Origin: Eubacteriaceae bacterium
GTDB lineage: Bacteria > Bacillota > Clostridia > Eubacteriales > Eubacteriaceae
Assembly: GCA_012522805.1 (NCBI GenBank)
Contig: JAAYJS010000023.1
Coordinates: forward strand, 1 to 64,000
Length of the DNA: 64,000 nucleotides
Direction: 5' to 3'
Position 1 is the first letter of the stretch; every line of letters starts with the position of its first letter. The position numbers were made by a program, and so were the translations under genes. A model generated the notes under the pieces. The model was not told the DNA's origin. It did not search any database and saw only the letters and a program-made list of their open reading frames with translations. Below, piece by piece: positions 18,466-26,391 of the stretch.

Positions 18466-18488
18466 AGGTCTCTCTGAGACCTTTTTTT
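18466..18488 (+). terminator. Terminator of the lysine operon
   Basis: AGGTCTC and GAGACCT form a perfect 7-bp stem with a TCT loop followed by seven T, six bases after the last stop codon. Confidence 0.9.
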
Positions 18489-18573
18489 GTAGCTACTAGC
18501 CATTTTAAGGCCCGTTAAGGGTAATACCCTCTTGGATATGCTACAATTTTGATACCAGTAAAGGAGGCAAACT

Positions 18574-18903
18574 ATGAGAATTACCAGTAATACCTTAGTG
18601 CGAGATAAAATTCCCACCATCATTAAAGATAGCGGTCGAGACTGTGACTATAAAATATTGGAAAATGACGAGGACATGAAAAATGCCTTGAACCAAAAAT
18701 TAAAGGAAAAAGCCGAAGTATTTGCGAACAATCCCACCGCTGACGAATTATCGGATCTATACGATCTCTTAAAAGCCTTCGAAATTCTGTATGAATACGA
18801 ACCCACTTATATCGACTATTTGCGTTTGCAAAACAAAGAAAATAAAGGTTCCTACAGTGGCAGAGTTTTTTTAGAAAGTTTTGAAGATCTTCAAGACGAT
18901 TAA
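18574..18903 (+). CDS. MazG-like nucleoside triphosphate pyrophosphohydrolase
   Basis: A 109-residue all-alpha protein. Its opening LVRDKIPTIIKDSG matches the phosphoribosyl-ATP pyrophosphohydrolase-like branch of the MazG superfamily, and ELSDLYDLLKAFEILYEY supplies the acidic metal-binding helix. These small enzymes probably remove non-canonical nucleotides. It has a strong AAAGGAGG site and forms its own transcription unit. Confidence 0.8.
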   Translation: MRITSNTLVRDKIPTIIKDSGRDCDYKILENDEDMKNALNQKLKEKAEVFANNPTADELSDLYDLLKAFEILYEYEPTYIDYLRLQNKENKGSYSGRVFLESFEDLQDD

Positions 18904-18955
18904 AGGTCTGATTTTAACCTTTTAAGCTTGCCCGTCGCGGCATGATCAAATTAAA

Positions 18956-19038
18956 AAAGTCCCCAAGGAGTGATGATCCACCCAACGTTAAACACTAACT
19001 CTAACAACTGGAGGCCGGTATCAACCCTTGGGGACTTT
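18956..19038 (-). terminator. Long-loop terminator of the MFS transporter gene
   Basis: A perfect 13-bp inverted repeat (AAAGTCCCCAAGG at 18956-18968, CCTTGGGGACTTT at 19026-19038) encloses an unusually long 57-nt loop. On the minus strand it is followed by TTTTTT, fitting termination of the MFS gene; on the plus strand the T-run is poor. Confidence 0.7.
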
Positions 19039-19058
19039 GGCATTTAAAAAAACATCTT

Positions 19059-20276
19059 TTAGATGCTGGGTTTTCTAACAACAAATCCGAAAATACTACC
19101 CACGGCAATACAGGCTGCCATGAAAATCAAGGAGCCGAAATAAGACCCGCTCATATCAAAAATAATTCCCGCAATGGTCCCTCCAAAGGAAGAGACCAAT
19201 AAGGTCATGTTGACGATGGATAAATTAATGGGATAGTGGACCCTTCCAAAATAATCGCCCGCAAAAGCGGAGTTGGTTGGTGTCAAGCCACCATAGCCCA
19301 GTCCGGATACGATAAACCCACCTACCAAAATGACCGAACTTTTTATTGTCATCGCCAAGATTAAACACAAAATGGCGCTTAAAAAAACGACATCGATGAT
19401 CAGCATGGTTTTTTGCCTGCCAATTTTATCGTACATCGAACCCATAATAACCCGTCCGATACCGTTAAAGATCGAAATGAGTCCGACAATACTGGACACA
19501 TTCCCCGCCGGCATGTTCGGGGTTACTTCCAACACAATGCCTGAAGCTTGAGCGATGAAAGCAAGACCTGCGGATCCTATTAAGATTGACCAGATGGCAA
19601 AGAGCCAAAAGGAGGGTTGTTTGAGCATATCCTTTGGGGCAAAATCCCTCATATCGACATCTGGGTTTGCTTTCTTTTCGACGGGGTCATCATCTTTAAA
19701 TTCTTCCGAGGTGGGGTTGCGCATGAAAAAGCTTGTCACCACCATGACGACAAACAGAATGATGCCAAGGGCAACAAAGGATTGTCTGAACGCATCGCCG
19801 GGACCCGTCAACGCTTGGTACACTTTACCGATGATAAACGAACCCATTCCAAAAGACATCAGCAAAACACCGGATATGAACCCCGGCTTATCGGGAAAAT
19901 ATTTGCCTATGGTTGCCATGGTCGTCGTATAACAAAGTCCTGTAGCAAAACCGCAAAAGATACCATAGCCAATGTACAATTGTATGAACGTTTGCGATCT
20001 GGATGCAATTGTAAAACCGATTAAAAACAAAAATGCGGTTGTGATTAAATTTGCTTTTGCACTGCGTTTTTTCAGGGATAGACCTCCATACAATCCGCCA
20101 AAGCAAAAGGAGATCATGCAAATGGTAAAGGTCAAAGATAATTGACCGCTGGTCCAGTTGGGATAAAAAGCTGCAATGGGCCTGGCAATGGTGCTCCACG
20201 CATAAATTAATCCGGAAAACAACATGACCACACTGCCAACACCTGCATAAAGCCATCTATTGGTATCTATTTTCAA
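19059..20276 (-). CDS. MFS transporter, oxalate/formate antiporter (OFA) family
   Basis: A 405-residue protein with about 12 membrane segments. The N-terminal VVMLFSGLIYAWSTIARP and the duplicated halves with PTNSAFAGDYFGR near 340 are typical of the OFA family, whose characterised member OxlT exchanges oxalate and formate; most homologues have unknown monocarboxylate or dicarboxylate substrates. The start is TTG at 20276. No oxalate-degradation genes are present, so the substrate is open. It has its own promoter with an operator-like dyad. Confidence 0.85.
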   Translation of the reverse strand: MKIDTNRWLYAGVGSVVMLFSGLIYAWSTIARPIAAFYPNWTSGQLSLTFTICMISFCFGGLYGGLSLKKRSAKANLITTAFLFLIGFTIASRSQTFIQLYIGYGIFCGFATGLCYTTTMATIGKYFPDKPGFISGVLLMSFGMGSFIIGKVYQALTGPGDAFRQSFVALGIILFVVMVVTSFFMRNPTSEEFKDDDPVEKKANPDVDMRDFAPKDMLKQPSFWLFAIWSILIGSAGLAFIAQASGIVLEVTPNMPAGNVSSIVGLISIFNGIGRVIMGSMYDKIGRQKTMLIIDVVFLSAILCLILAMTIKSSVILVGGFIVSGLGYGGLTPTNSAFAGDYFGRVHYPINLSIVNMTLLVSSFGGTIAGIIFDMSGSYFGSLIFMAACIAVGSIFGFVVRKPSI

Positions 20277-20393
20277 TCTTTCCTACCTCGTCTCATCTTT
20301 TTACAGTCAAAAAGCACTATAGTGGAACATTCGCCGTCCTCATAGTACTTTCTATACAAACTGTAGGTTTGTTTTTATTTAAAATTAGATACT

Positions 20394-20422
20394 AGTATAC
20401 CAGTGCAGTTGTAAGTTTTCAA
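20394..20422 (-). promoter_or_regulatory. Promoter and operator-like dyad upstream of the MFS gene
   Basis: Minus-strand -35 TTGAAA (20422-20417), 17-bp spacer and -10 TATACT (20399-20394). The -10 is embedded in the near-palindrome ACTGGTATACTAGT (20403-20390), which resembles GntR-family operators (TGGTATACCA type). No GntR gene lies in the window. Confidence 0.7.
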
Positions 20423-20573
20423 TAGATAATTTTGCTACCTTTCCTGAATAAATTTGTTTTATATTGGAATATTGTCAGGTTCTTTCTAAAGACCATTCTT
20501 TAAGTCGTGAGTTTATTCTTTGTCCTACCTTTACTTTTAACGATTTCAATTGATGAGTTTCTTCGACGCCCTG

Positions 20574-22313
20574 TCATTCCACTTGCCTTTGCTTCATCAA
20601 TTGACTGTATTGTTGATGTGCTTCTTCCGAATAGATGATATACAGGGTTGTTCTTGCGCGACTCAACGCGACATACATGAGCTGGTTGCGTTGGAGATTG
20701 TCGATATCAATGAGAATAATAATTGTATTCTCCAATCCCTTAAAACTGTGTATCGTCGAGAAGGTCATATGCTTGTTTTCATCTATGGAATAATCTTTGA
20801 TACTTTTTTGATCGATGAGTCTCAGAATTGAATTCTCGCGTCTTCTTGTTGAAAGTATGGTTATCTTTTCGTTGGAAATTCCTTTTTCTTTCAGTTCATC
20901 CAATACTTCCTTCAACTTCTCAGATGCCTCTTGGTCGTCTTTGTATGTTCGAAAGTCCACTGGTATGCCTACAGTTTCATTCAAAATACTCTCTGGCGCA
21001 TCGTATCCCGTAATCGTCTGGATTTCACTACAGATCTCCTTCGTATTGCGACAATTAATGGTGAGTTTGAAATTGATGAAGGATGTCCACTCTTTTAAAA
21101 TTGCCATCATACCCTCGGCATCGATCCCATCCGAGTAAATAGCTTGTTTTGAAAAATCACCAAACATCGACCAAGGACCTTCTTCAAATCCCTTTTTCAA
21201 AATCAAATCAAAAATATCAACATACTCTGATCTCAGTAAGTCTTGGGCTTCGTCGATGACAATTTTATCAAATCCTTCGTAATCATGCTCGAGCAGATAC
21301 TCTGTGGCTCGTTGGGGCAATGTGACGCTAAAAAACTCGTTTGCTTGCGCAGAACTTTCCGGCATTTTGATCGGTTGATGCGCTTTTTTCAAAAGTTCCA
21401 TTAAAAAGTGATGAAAGGTACCTATAAAGGCTGGTCTCTCAGATTCATCTAATCTCTTAAAATATTCATTCAACCAGTCGCTTAGATTTCGATTATAACA
21501 AAATAGTGCGACTTTCTTTCCCTTTATGGATTGACGCTTAGCTTCTTGTATGGCCAGTAAAGTTTTACCGGTCCCTGCAGCTCCAACAATAACTGCCCGT
21601 GGGTTGTCCTCTATCTGATCAAGGTACATGTATTGCTCTTTTGTCAACTCAATCAATCGGTCTTCAGTACTTTTAATTTTAGCAGTCAATGCAACGGCTT
21701 TATCGAAATGTCCTCTTAAGATGCTACATAAATAATCGATATCTTGTTTAGTCGGTAGCTTATCGGGGTGTAAATATCCATGGATACGCTGCCATTTTTC
21801 ACGGGCACCATTTGACCGCATGATATAATCCCGTACGTTGTCTCCATCCCTACAATCAAATATTTGCCAAGAATCTTCTTCTATACTGACAGCATCGTAT
21901 TGAATATCTGGAAACATGACACCGTAATGGAAAAAAACTTCTTCAACTTTTCGATGTTGATGGTCCACCTTGTACGGGAGGCTTCTTACAATACTATAAA
22001 TTGCATCTCTCGCTTGCTCAATGGGACCTCGTGTTTTGATGTTTACATTTCCATGGCGATCTGTAAATTTCCAACCTTCATCATCTCTTGCTACCCTGCC
22101 CCCTTTGACTTCAAGGGCAAAAATGCCACGTCTTGGTACCATAACTAAAAAATCTACTTCACCTTCTAGACGCGTTTCATGGTTTGCTATACCTAGCGAG
22201 TGCAGTATGATCCAATCCTCCGTGTTTTCTGATTTTTCAAACCAACGAAAAATTCTTTTTTCAGCTGTGCTCTGAACATTTGGGGATATGGTCGAAGGTA
22301 TCATTCTTGCCAT
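20574..22313 (-). CDS. NERD nuclease domain fused to SF1 (UvrD-like) helicase
   Basis: A 579-residue fusion. Residues about 18-130 form a NERD (nuclease-related) domain: Asp54 of GEVDF and Glu68/Lys70 of LEVKGG give a PD-(D/E)xK arrangement. From about 225 an SF1 helicase follows, with Walker A GAAGTGKT (244-251), a Walker B IDEAQD, a late STIHSFKGLE motif and VALSRARTTLY. Such fusions occur in accessory regions and defence islands; a role in cutting or remodelling foreign DNA is inferred. Clear GAGGA ribosome site before ATG 22313. It is the last gene of a three-gene minus-strand block. Confidence 0.85.
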   Translation of the reverse strand: MARMIPSTISPNVQSTAEKRIFRWFEKSENTEDWIILHSLGIANHETRLEGEVDFLVMVPRRGIFALEVKGGRVARDDEGWKFTDRHGNVNIKTRGPIEQARDAIYSIVRSLPYKVDHQHRKVEEVFFHYGVMFPDIQYDAVSIEEDSWQIFDCRDGDNVRDYIMRSNGAREKWQRIHGYLHPDKLPTKQDIDYLCSILRGHFDKAVALTAKIKSTEDRLIELTKEQYMYLDQIEDNPRAVIVGAAGTGKTLLAIQEAKRQSIKGKKVALFCYNRNLSDWLNEYFKRLDESERPAFIGTFHHFLMELLKKAHQPIKMPESSAQANEFFSVTLPQRATEYLLEHDYEGFDKIVIDEAQDLLRSEYVDIFDLILKKGFEEGPWSMFGDFSKQAIYSDGIDAEGMMAILKEWTSFINFKLTINCRNTKEICSEIQTITGYDAPESILNETVGIPVDFRTYKDDQEASEKLKEVLDELKEKGISNEKITILSTRRRENSILRLIDQKSIKDYSIDENKHMTFSTIHSFKGLENTIIILIDIDNLQRNQLMYVALSRARTTLYIIYSEEAHQQYSQLMKQRQVE

Positions 22314-22476
22314 AACAAATCCTCACTTTCTTACAACAAAAGACAGTTGACATTTTATTGTTTGAACTTTGATCAGCGAATTCAAATACCGCTGTCTTAA
22401 AATCTCTTCGCTATTTCAATATTCTCAATCTCCACGTTTCCATTGAGATCGTTTTAACATTTAAAGGCGATGCTCC

Positions 22477-22893
22477 TTAGGACTCATCGTTCCCAAGCAA
22501 TACCTCTATCCTACTCCTATTTTCCGTTAACATCTTTTGATCTGCAGGGCATAAGAGCATCGCCGTCAGCTCGTCCATCGAGCACCAATGAATCTTTCGG
22601 TGTTCGATGTTCGACGGCGTGCCTTTTAGGATTTTTGAGATATAAAAATGTAGATTGACTGTAAATTCCGGATAATGATAAAGAATGTCGCATAGATGTG
22701 TTTCCGGTTGGATGACAATGCCCAATTCTTCTCGACACTCGCGGATCAAGCACTCTCGATACGTTTCCCCATTTTCTACTTTTCCACCGGGAAATTCCCA
22801 TAGCAGTTCACAGTTTGTTCCCTCTGCCCTTTGGCACAACAATACTTGACGACCCCGATGGATAATGGCCGCCGAAACTTCAATTGTCTTCAT
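22477..22893 (-). CDS. NUDIX hydrolase, MutT (8-oxo-dGTP diphosphatase) type
   Basis: The NUDIX box is perfect: GGKVENGETYRECLIRECRE followed by ELGI. Together with the EVSAAIIHRGRQVLLCQR opening this matches MutT-type enzymes that hydrolyse oxidised dGTP, and the CTG 8-oxo-dGTP subfamily. I prefer ATG 22893, which gives a 138-residue protein with the usual MKTIEVSAAII start; ATG 22926 would add 11 residues. Neither start has a good Shine-Dalgarno sequence. It overlaps the end of the upstream gene by 14 bases, implying coupling. Confidence 0.9.
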   Translation of the reverse strand: MKTIEVSAAIIHRGRQVLLCQRAEGTNCELLWEFPGGKVENGETYRECLIRECREELGIVIQPETHLCDILYHYPEFTVNLHFYISKILKGTPSNIEHRKIHWCSMDELTAMLLCPADQKMLTENRSRIEVLLGNDES

Positions 22894-23728
22894 CCGCTTG
22901 CAAGAGATCTTGGATATAATCCTCATCCGCTAAGTAGGGGTTTGCTTTAACAGCTGCTTCAATAAACACCTTGGCAAGCTCACAACTTATATAAAATAAA
23001 TAGCCCGCGTTACCCTTTCCACGTTTGTTAAAAGCATCATATTTTTCGACGGGAAAGCTTATAATCTCATCGATGAAATCGTCTGTTTCGATCGGTATTT
23101 GAAAGGGGGTATAATCGGAATCGATCCTACGACCCTTTTGTCCGGATTCACCTTCTTCTATTAGTTCCTCAGGTTGATCGCAATCGTAAGCTTCACCTTT
23201 TGCAATGCTGACAGCTTGAACACGACCTTCATAGCCATGTAAAATAATATCCCCTTCACGGACATCCAACAGACGGTCCCAATGGTGTTGCGTTCTACCT
23301 TCGCTGTTGGCAATGGGCGCCCACAAATAATTGCCGTTGGATTCTCTTTCATATGTCAATCCCTGAAAGACATAGAAAAACCTTTTCTCGCTATCTTTGC
23401 AATAAGCAGGATATGTCTTTTGGGGAACATCTGGGATTTCATCTGTACGGACATCCTTCGCTTTCACCTCTTCCAATTTTTTAGCACGCACGGCTTCTTC
23501 TTCAAGGGCTTTGCGCTCTTCTAATTCTTCTTGAGCCTTTTCAATCTTTTCCAATATTGCAGCTTGAATATCAGCGTCTTCTGCGGTTAAAAAACTTTTA
23601 AAAGCGTCGGGGTACTGAAATTTAACAGCCCGATCTTGAAAGTCTATCATCATATATTCTGTATCGTATGATTGAACCGTTCCCATACCGAATGTTTCGT
23701 GTTTCACTTTTTTGTTTAATAAATCCAA
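22880..23728 (-). CDS. Hypothetical protein with Tudor/SH3-like N-terminus and EVE/PUA-like segment
   Basis: A 282-residue protein I cannot assign to a named family with certainty. The first 45 residues (KVKHETFGMGTV ... FQYPDAFKSFL) match a small beta-barrel motif found at the ends of Firmicute helicases and hypothetical proteins. A charged helix (about 50-95) follows. The middle (FYVFQGLTYERE ... HHWDRLLDVREGDIILHG) resembles EVE/PUA-like modules that read modified bases in McrB-type proteins. Start is TTG 23728 with AAAGGAG upstream. It leads the operon with a MutT enzyme and a NERD-helicase, so a nucleic-acid sensing role is plausible but inferred. Confidence 0.6.
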   Translation of the reverse strand: MDLLNKKVKHETFGMGTVQSYDTEYMMIDFQDRAVKFQYPDAFKSFLTAEDADIQAAILEKIEKAQEELEERKALEEEAVRAKKLEEVKAKDVRTDEIPDVPQKTYPAYCKDSEKRFFYVFQGLTYERESNGNYLWAPIANSEGRTQHHWDRLLDVREGDIILHGYEGRVQAVSIAKGEAYDCDQPEELIEEGESGQKGRRIDSDYTPFQIPIETDDFIDEIISFPVEKYDAFNKRGKGNAGYLFYISCELAKVFIEAAVKANPYLADEDYIQDLLQADEDN

Positions 23729-23856
23729 CTAATAACTCCTTTGTTATGATATTTTTTTATATTTTATCTCTAAACCAAAGTATTTCGATCGCTTAGACAT
23801 CAATAAGTGCGACGACTTTTATGATCCGTATCGATGAAACTCATTTAACTTTCTAT

Positions 23857-23983
23857 CTCAATACAGATGTCCATTTTGCAGCTATCTGATCGAAATGATA
23901 CCAAGGATTCTAGAGCAACACCTGTATTGAGTTTTGATGATTAAAATCTACTACTATTATAGCGTAATACAGCATTTTAACAA
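23857..23983 (-). promoter_or_regulatory. Promoter and structured leader of the EVE-like/NUDIX/NERD block
   Basis: Minus-strand -35 TTGTTA (23983-23978), 16-bp spacer, -10 TATAAT (23961-23956), about 225 bp before the first gene. Just downstream, CTCAATACAG (23931-23922) and CTGTATTGAG (23866-23857) form a perfect 10-bp inverted repeat enclosing 55 nt, so the leader can fold into a long hairpin. No coding capacity is evident in the leader. Confidence 0.5.
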
Positions 23984-24385
23984 AATTGATGACCCCTGTT
24001 CCTATCGTGACTACTTCATTCTGAGCAACTTTTTCATCTCGTAAATCCACCCGCCACCGGCACATTTTTGATAGAACGCACAAGGCCGGTGTGCCGAAAA
24101 AAAGCATCAGATGAAGTACGACACCCTTATTATATAATAGAATAAATATCAACATTGTACCTGAATCTCCTATTTTGACTACCAAGTACAGTCGACTAGA
24201 CTCCAACGAAAAGTCATCGCTGTGACGACTCTTTCGGACATTCTGATCCACCTATGATGTACCTACCACGTCGATTTTCTAGCTTAGAAAAATTATCTAG
24301 GCACCTTTGTCTCTTTAAAAAATAATGTCTCGGGTAGATGACAGCCCATCGATACTTCTTGATAAGGACTAACCAATGGTGTCGA
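23984..24385. other. Gene-poor stretch
   Basis: About 400 bp without a supportable gene. Short open frames occur but none has a recognisable family or a ribosome site. A 7-bp inverted repeat (CGGCACA/TGTGCCG, about 24057-24100) is present but is not followed by T residues on either strand. Confidence 0.5.
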
Positions 24386-24418
24386 AAAAAGCCCAAAAGC
24401 AATTGCTTTTGGGCTTTT
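24386..24418. terminator. Bidirectional terminator after the substrate-binding lipoprotein gene
   Basis: A perfect palindrome with AAAGCCCAAAAGC pairing with GCTTTTGGGCTTT, 24 bp past the lipoprotein stop on the minus strand. Confidence 0.85.
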
Positions 24419-24441
24419 GGAACAATCCAAATGTCGTTTTT

Positions 24442-25281
24442 TTAGTCTAAGGTTTTTAATTCTTTACTGATGTTTTGTGTGACATCTTCTCCGAACCATT
24501 TCATGGATAGTTCTTTCATCGTACCGTTTTCCACCAGTTTATCCATAGCCTCTTGGACTTTTTTAGCGAATTCGACGTCGCCTTTTCTCATGGTTGCACC
24601 GATGGGTTCGTTGGAAAGTTCTTCCGAAGAAATTTGATAAACTTCCGGTTTCTTTGCAGTATAGAAAGCGGCAACGGGTTTATCCGTTAAGATGTACTCG
24701 ATAGAGCCACCTTCAAGGGCAGCGAAAGCATCCAACATGGCATCGAATTTTTTGATTTCAAATTCGATATCTTCGGATTTTTTCATACTTTCCGCAGCGT
24801 AGTCCGCTGTGGTTTCCAATTGGACACCTACTTTTTTGCCTTCCAAATCCTTTGCGGCTTGAGCTTGTTCGGCATCGGTTTTGGATACAATGACGATACC
24901 ATTGGCAATGTAGGGTTCCGTCATATTAAAGTTTTCCAGTCTTTCCTCAGTGATAGAGGTACCGGACAGGATGATATCGTATTGACGGGAATTCAAACCG
25001 TTAAAGATACCGTCCCAAGCGGTGGATATCCATTCAGATTCTACGCCCAATTCCTTTGCCAAAGCGTCGCCCAAGTCGATATCAAAACCGACCATTTCGT
25101 TGTTTTCATCTCTAAATTCTAATGGTACATAGGTATCGTTGGTACCGATTTTAAGTTTTCCACCTGCCAATGGATCTTCTTCAGTTGCTTTGTTGTCGTC
25201 ACCGCCAGCTCCGCCACAACCGACGGACACCAACAAGACCAAGACCAACAGCAAGCTGATCAAAACACTTTTTCTTTTCAT
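24442..25281 (-). CDS. Amino-acid ABC transporter substrate-binding lipoprotein (family 3)
   Basis: A 279-residue extracellular solute-binding protein. It has a Lys-rich signal peptide and lipobox SVGC with lipidated Cys22, a short Gly/acidic linker, then the family 3 fold: GTNDTYVPLEFRDE, GFDIDLGDALAKELG, and DIILSGTSITEER. Such proteins deliver polar amino acids or cystine to an ABC importer. No permease or ATPase gene is adjacent, so it is an orphan. It has its own near-consensus promoter and a terminator. Ligand cannot be told from sequence. Confidence 0.92.
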   Translation of the reverse strand: MKRKSVLISLLLVLVLLVSVGCGGAGGDDNKATEEDPLAGGKLKIGTNDTYVPLEFRDENNEMVGFDIDLGDALAKELGVESEWISTAWDGIFNGLNSRQYDIILSGTSITEERLENFNMTEPYIANGIVIVSKTDAEQAQAAKDLEGKKVGVQLETTADYAAESMKKSEDIEFEIKKFDAMLDAFAALEGGSIEYILTDKPVAAFYTAKKPEVYQISSEELSNEPIGATMRKGDVEFAKKVQEAMDKLVENGTMKELSMKWFGEDVTQNISKELKTLD

Positions 25282-25309
25282 TCTTTACTCTCTTTCTCCT
25301 TTTTTAATA

Positions 25310-25338
25310 ATTATATCTAAAAATGTATAATGTTTCAA
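25310..25338 (-). promoter_or_regulatory. Promoter of the substrate-binding lipoprotein gene
   Basis: -35 TTGAAA (25338-25333), 17-bp spacer, -10 TATAAT (25315-25310), followed by AAAAGGAG before the ATG at 25281. It lies downstream of the terminator of the neighbouring RNA unit, making that unit independent. Confidence 0.85.
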
Positions 25339-25357
25339 GTCTACTTGGACATAACGC

Positions 25358-25649
25358 AAAAAACGACTAAAGCCAACCTTCATTTCTTTCAGGTCGGCTT
25401 TAGTCTTGACTTTCTTTCGTCATATTTGGATGACTCCTTTCGACGATATCAACTGCAATCCCATCTATATTCAATTGTACTGCTTCACATCACTTTCAGT
25501 TCCGTTTACTTACATTTCTATGCACGTGAGTTACCGCTCTTCAGTCAGTACTACCCACTATTCCTTTTGAACCTACTAGCAACGTTTCAAAGGTTTCCTT
25601 TACCACTATTGGCTCATTTTACCTTTCTGGATTGCTGTCTTTGTTGATT
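25358..25649 (-). ncRNA. Unclassified structured RNA, independent transcription unit
   Basis: A minus-strand unit of about 290 nt. It begins just after a near-consensus promoter and ends in a 15-bp terminator (25405-25391 with 25379-25365) followed by GTTTTTT. Its first bases ATCAAC (25648-25643) pair with GTTGAT (25453-25448), and GCAATCC (25635-25629) with GGATTGC (25461-25455), closing a 201-nt domain with an asymmetric 7/1 internal loop. Inside are AAAGG/CCTTT, GTGGGT/ACTCAC and TGCAT/ATGTA hairpins. I do not see L-box, T-box, S-box, cobalamin, RNase P, tmRNA or SRP signatures. A tiny frame (25423-25400, seven codons, AAAGGAG upstream) lies near its 3' end. Confidence 0.6.
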
Positions 25650-25655
25650 AACTAA

Positions 25656-25684
25656 AGTATACACTCTTTTCTCCAAAATGTAAA
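25656..25684 (-). promoter_or_regulatory. Promoter of the structured RNA
   Basis: -35 TTTACA (25684-25679), 17-bp spacer, -10 TATACT (25661-25656) on the minus strand, seven bases before the predicted 5' end of the RNA. Confidence 0.8.
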
Positions 25685-25701
25685 GGACTTCATGTCACTT
25701 T

Positions 25702-26391
25702 TTAAGATTTCTTTAAATTCATTTTTTTTCTTTGAATTTTCAAACCCGGATCCAGATCAAAGATTGCAGACCCCCAAGTTTGGTTGAGGGTTTCCAATAC
25801 CAGTTCCGGTTTAATACTTTCCTGAGAAATATAAGCCAGGTGCATATCCAGCAGGTAGCGACCGTCTTTGACCTCTAATATTTCAATTTGGTCAATAAAA
25901 GGGCGCACTTCTTTTTCGATCATCTTACCCCTTTTGTTTCTCTTGGGGATGATGAGACTTTCTCTTTCTAAAATATTGTTTACAATATCGGCCAACTGGG
26001 TCTCATCTGAATGGATGGCCAAAGCTCCCTGAACGCGATAAAGACAATCCGTAATGGATGCCGTCAACGAAGGCACTTTTCCTTCCACTTCCAGTTTCTT
26101 GGCGCTTTCAATTCGCAGACCTGAGGGCAGGCTCTTGTTCATTTTATTTAAAAAAACTTCGGGGCTGACATCGGCGGTCAAACCCACTCTGCCGTATTCC
26201 TCCAAACTGGTCATACCCACGGGCATGGCCAAGGCAAAAGTTAAGATGGGACGGGGGTTAAAGCCTTGGGTATTGGCCACGGGCATTTCGGCGCGTCGCA
26301 AAGCGCGCTGAAACACCCTTTGTTGATCTAAGTGGGATAAAAATCGCAGGGATTCCCCGCGGGAAAATTTAAATTCGATGGTATTGCTCAT
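25702..26391 (-). CDS. TIGR03936/DUF2344 radical SAM-associated protein
   Basis: A 229-residue protein of the family that accompanies TIGR03960 radical SAM enzymes, either as a separate gene or as a fused tail. The conserved blocks FSRGESLRFLSHLDQQRVFQRALRRA and NTQGFNPRP are present. I take ATG 26391 (AAAGGA upstream), which overlaps the radical SAM gene by 23 bases. The pair is widely co-inherited in Clostridia; its product is not established. Confidence 0.9.
   Translation of the reverse strand: MSNTIEFKFSRGESLRFLSHLDQQRVFQRALRRAEMPVANTQGFNPRPILTFALAMPVGMTSLEEYGRVGLTADVSPEVFLNKMNKSLPSGLRIESAKKLEVEGKVPSLTASITDCLYRVQGALAIHSDETQLADIVNNILERESLIIPKRNKRGKMIEKEVRPFIDQIEILEVKDGRYLLDMHLAYISQESIKPELVLETLNQTWGSAIFDLDPGLKIQRKKMNLKKS

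Noticed and set aside
24057..24100. Intrinsic terminator from the CGGCACA/TGTGCCG repeat
   Set aside because: It is followed by A residues on the plus strand and preceded by T residues on the minus strand, the wrong order for termination on either.
23910..24251. A 113-codon open frame on the minus strand
   Set aside because: No ribosome site, no recognisable domain, odd composition, and it spans the inverted repeat and promoter of the downstream block.
24214..24402. A short basic open frame that might be a transposase relic
   Set aside because: No family motif, no inverted-repeat ends, and it overlaps the bidirectional terminator.
25330..25647. A 105-codon plus-strand frame
   Set aside because: It is the complement of the structured RNA unit, has no start signal, and the minus-strand promoter, helix and terminator explain the region better.
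25358..25684. T-box or S-box leader for the amino-acid binding protein
   Set aside because: The GGTGG..CCGCG T-box motif and S-box core are absent, and the gene has its own promoter downstream of the terminator.
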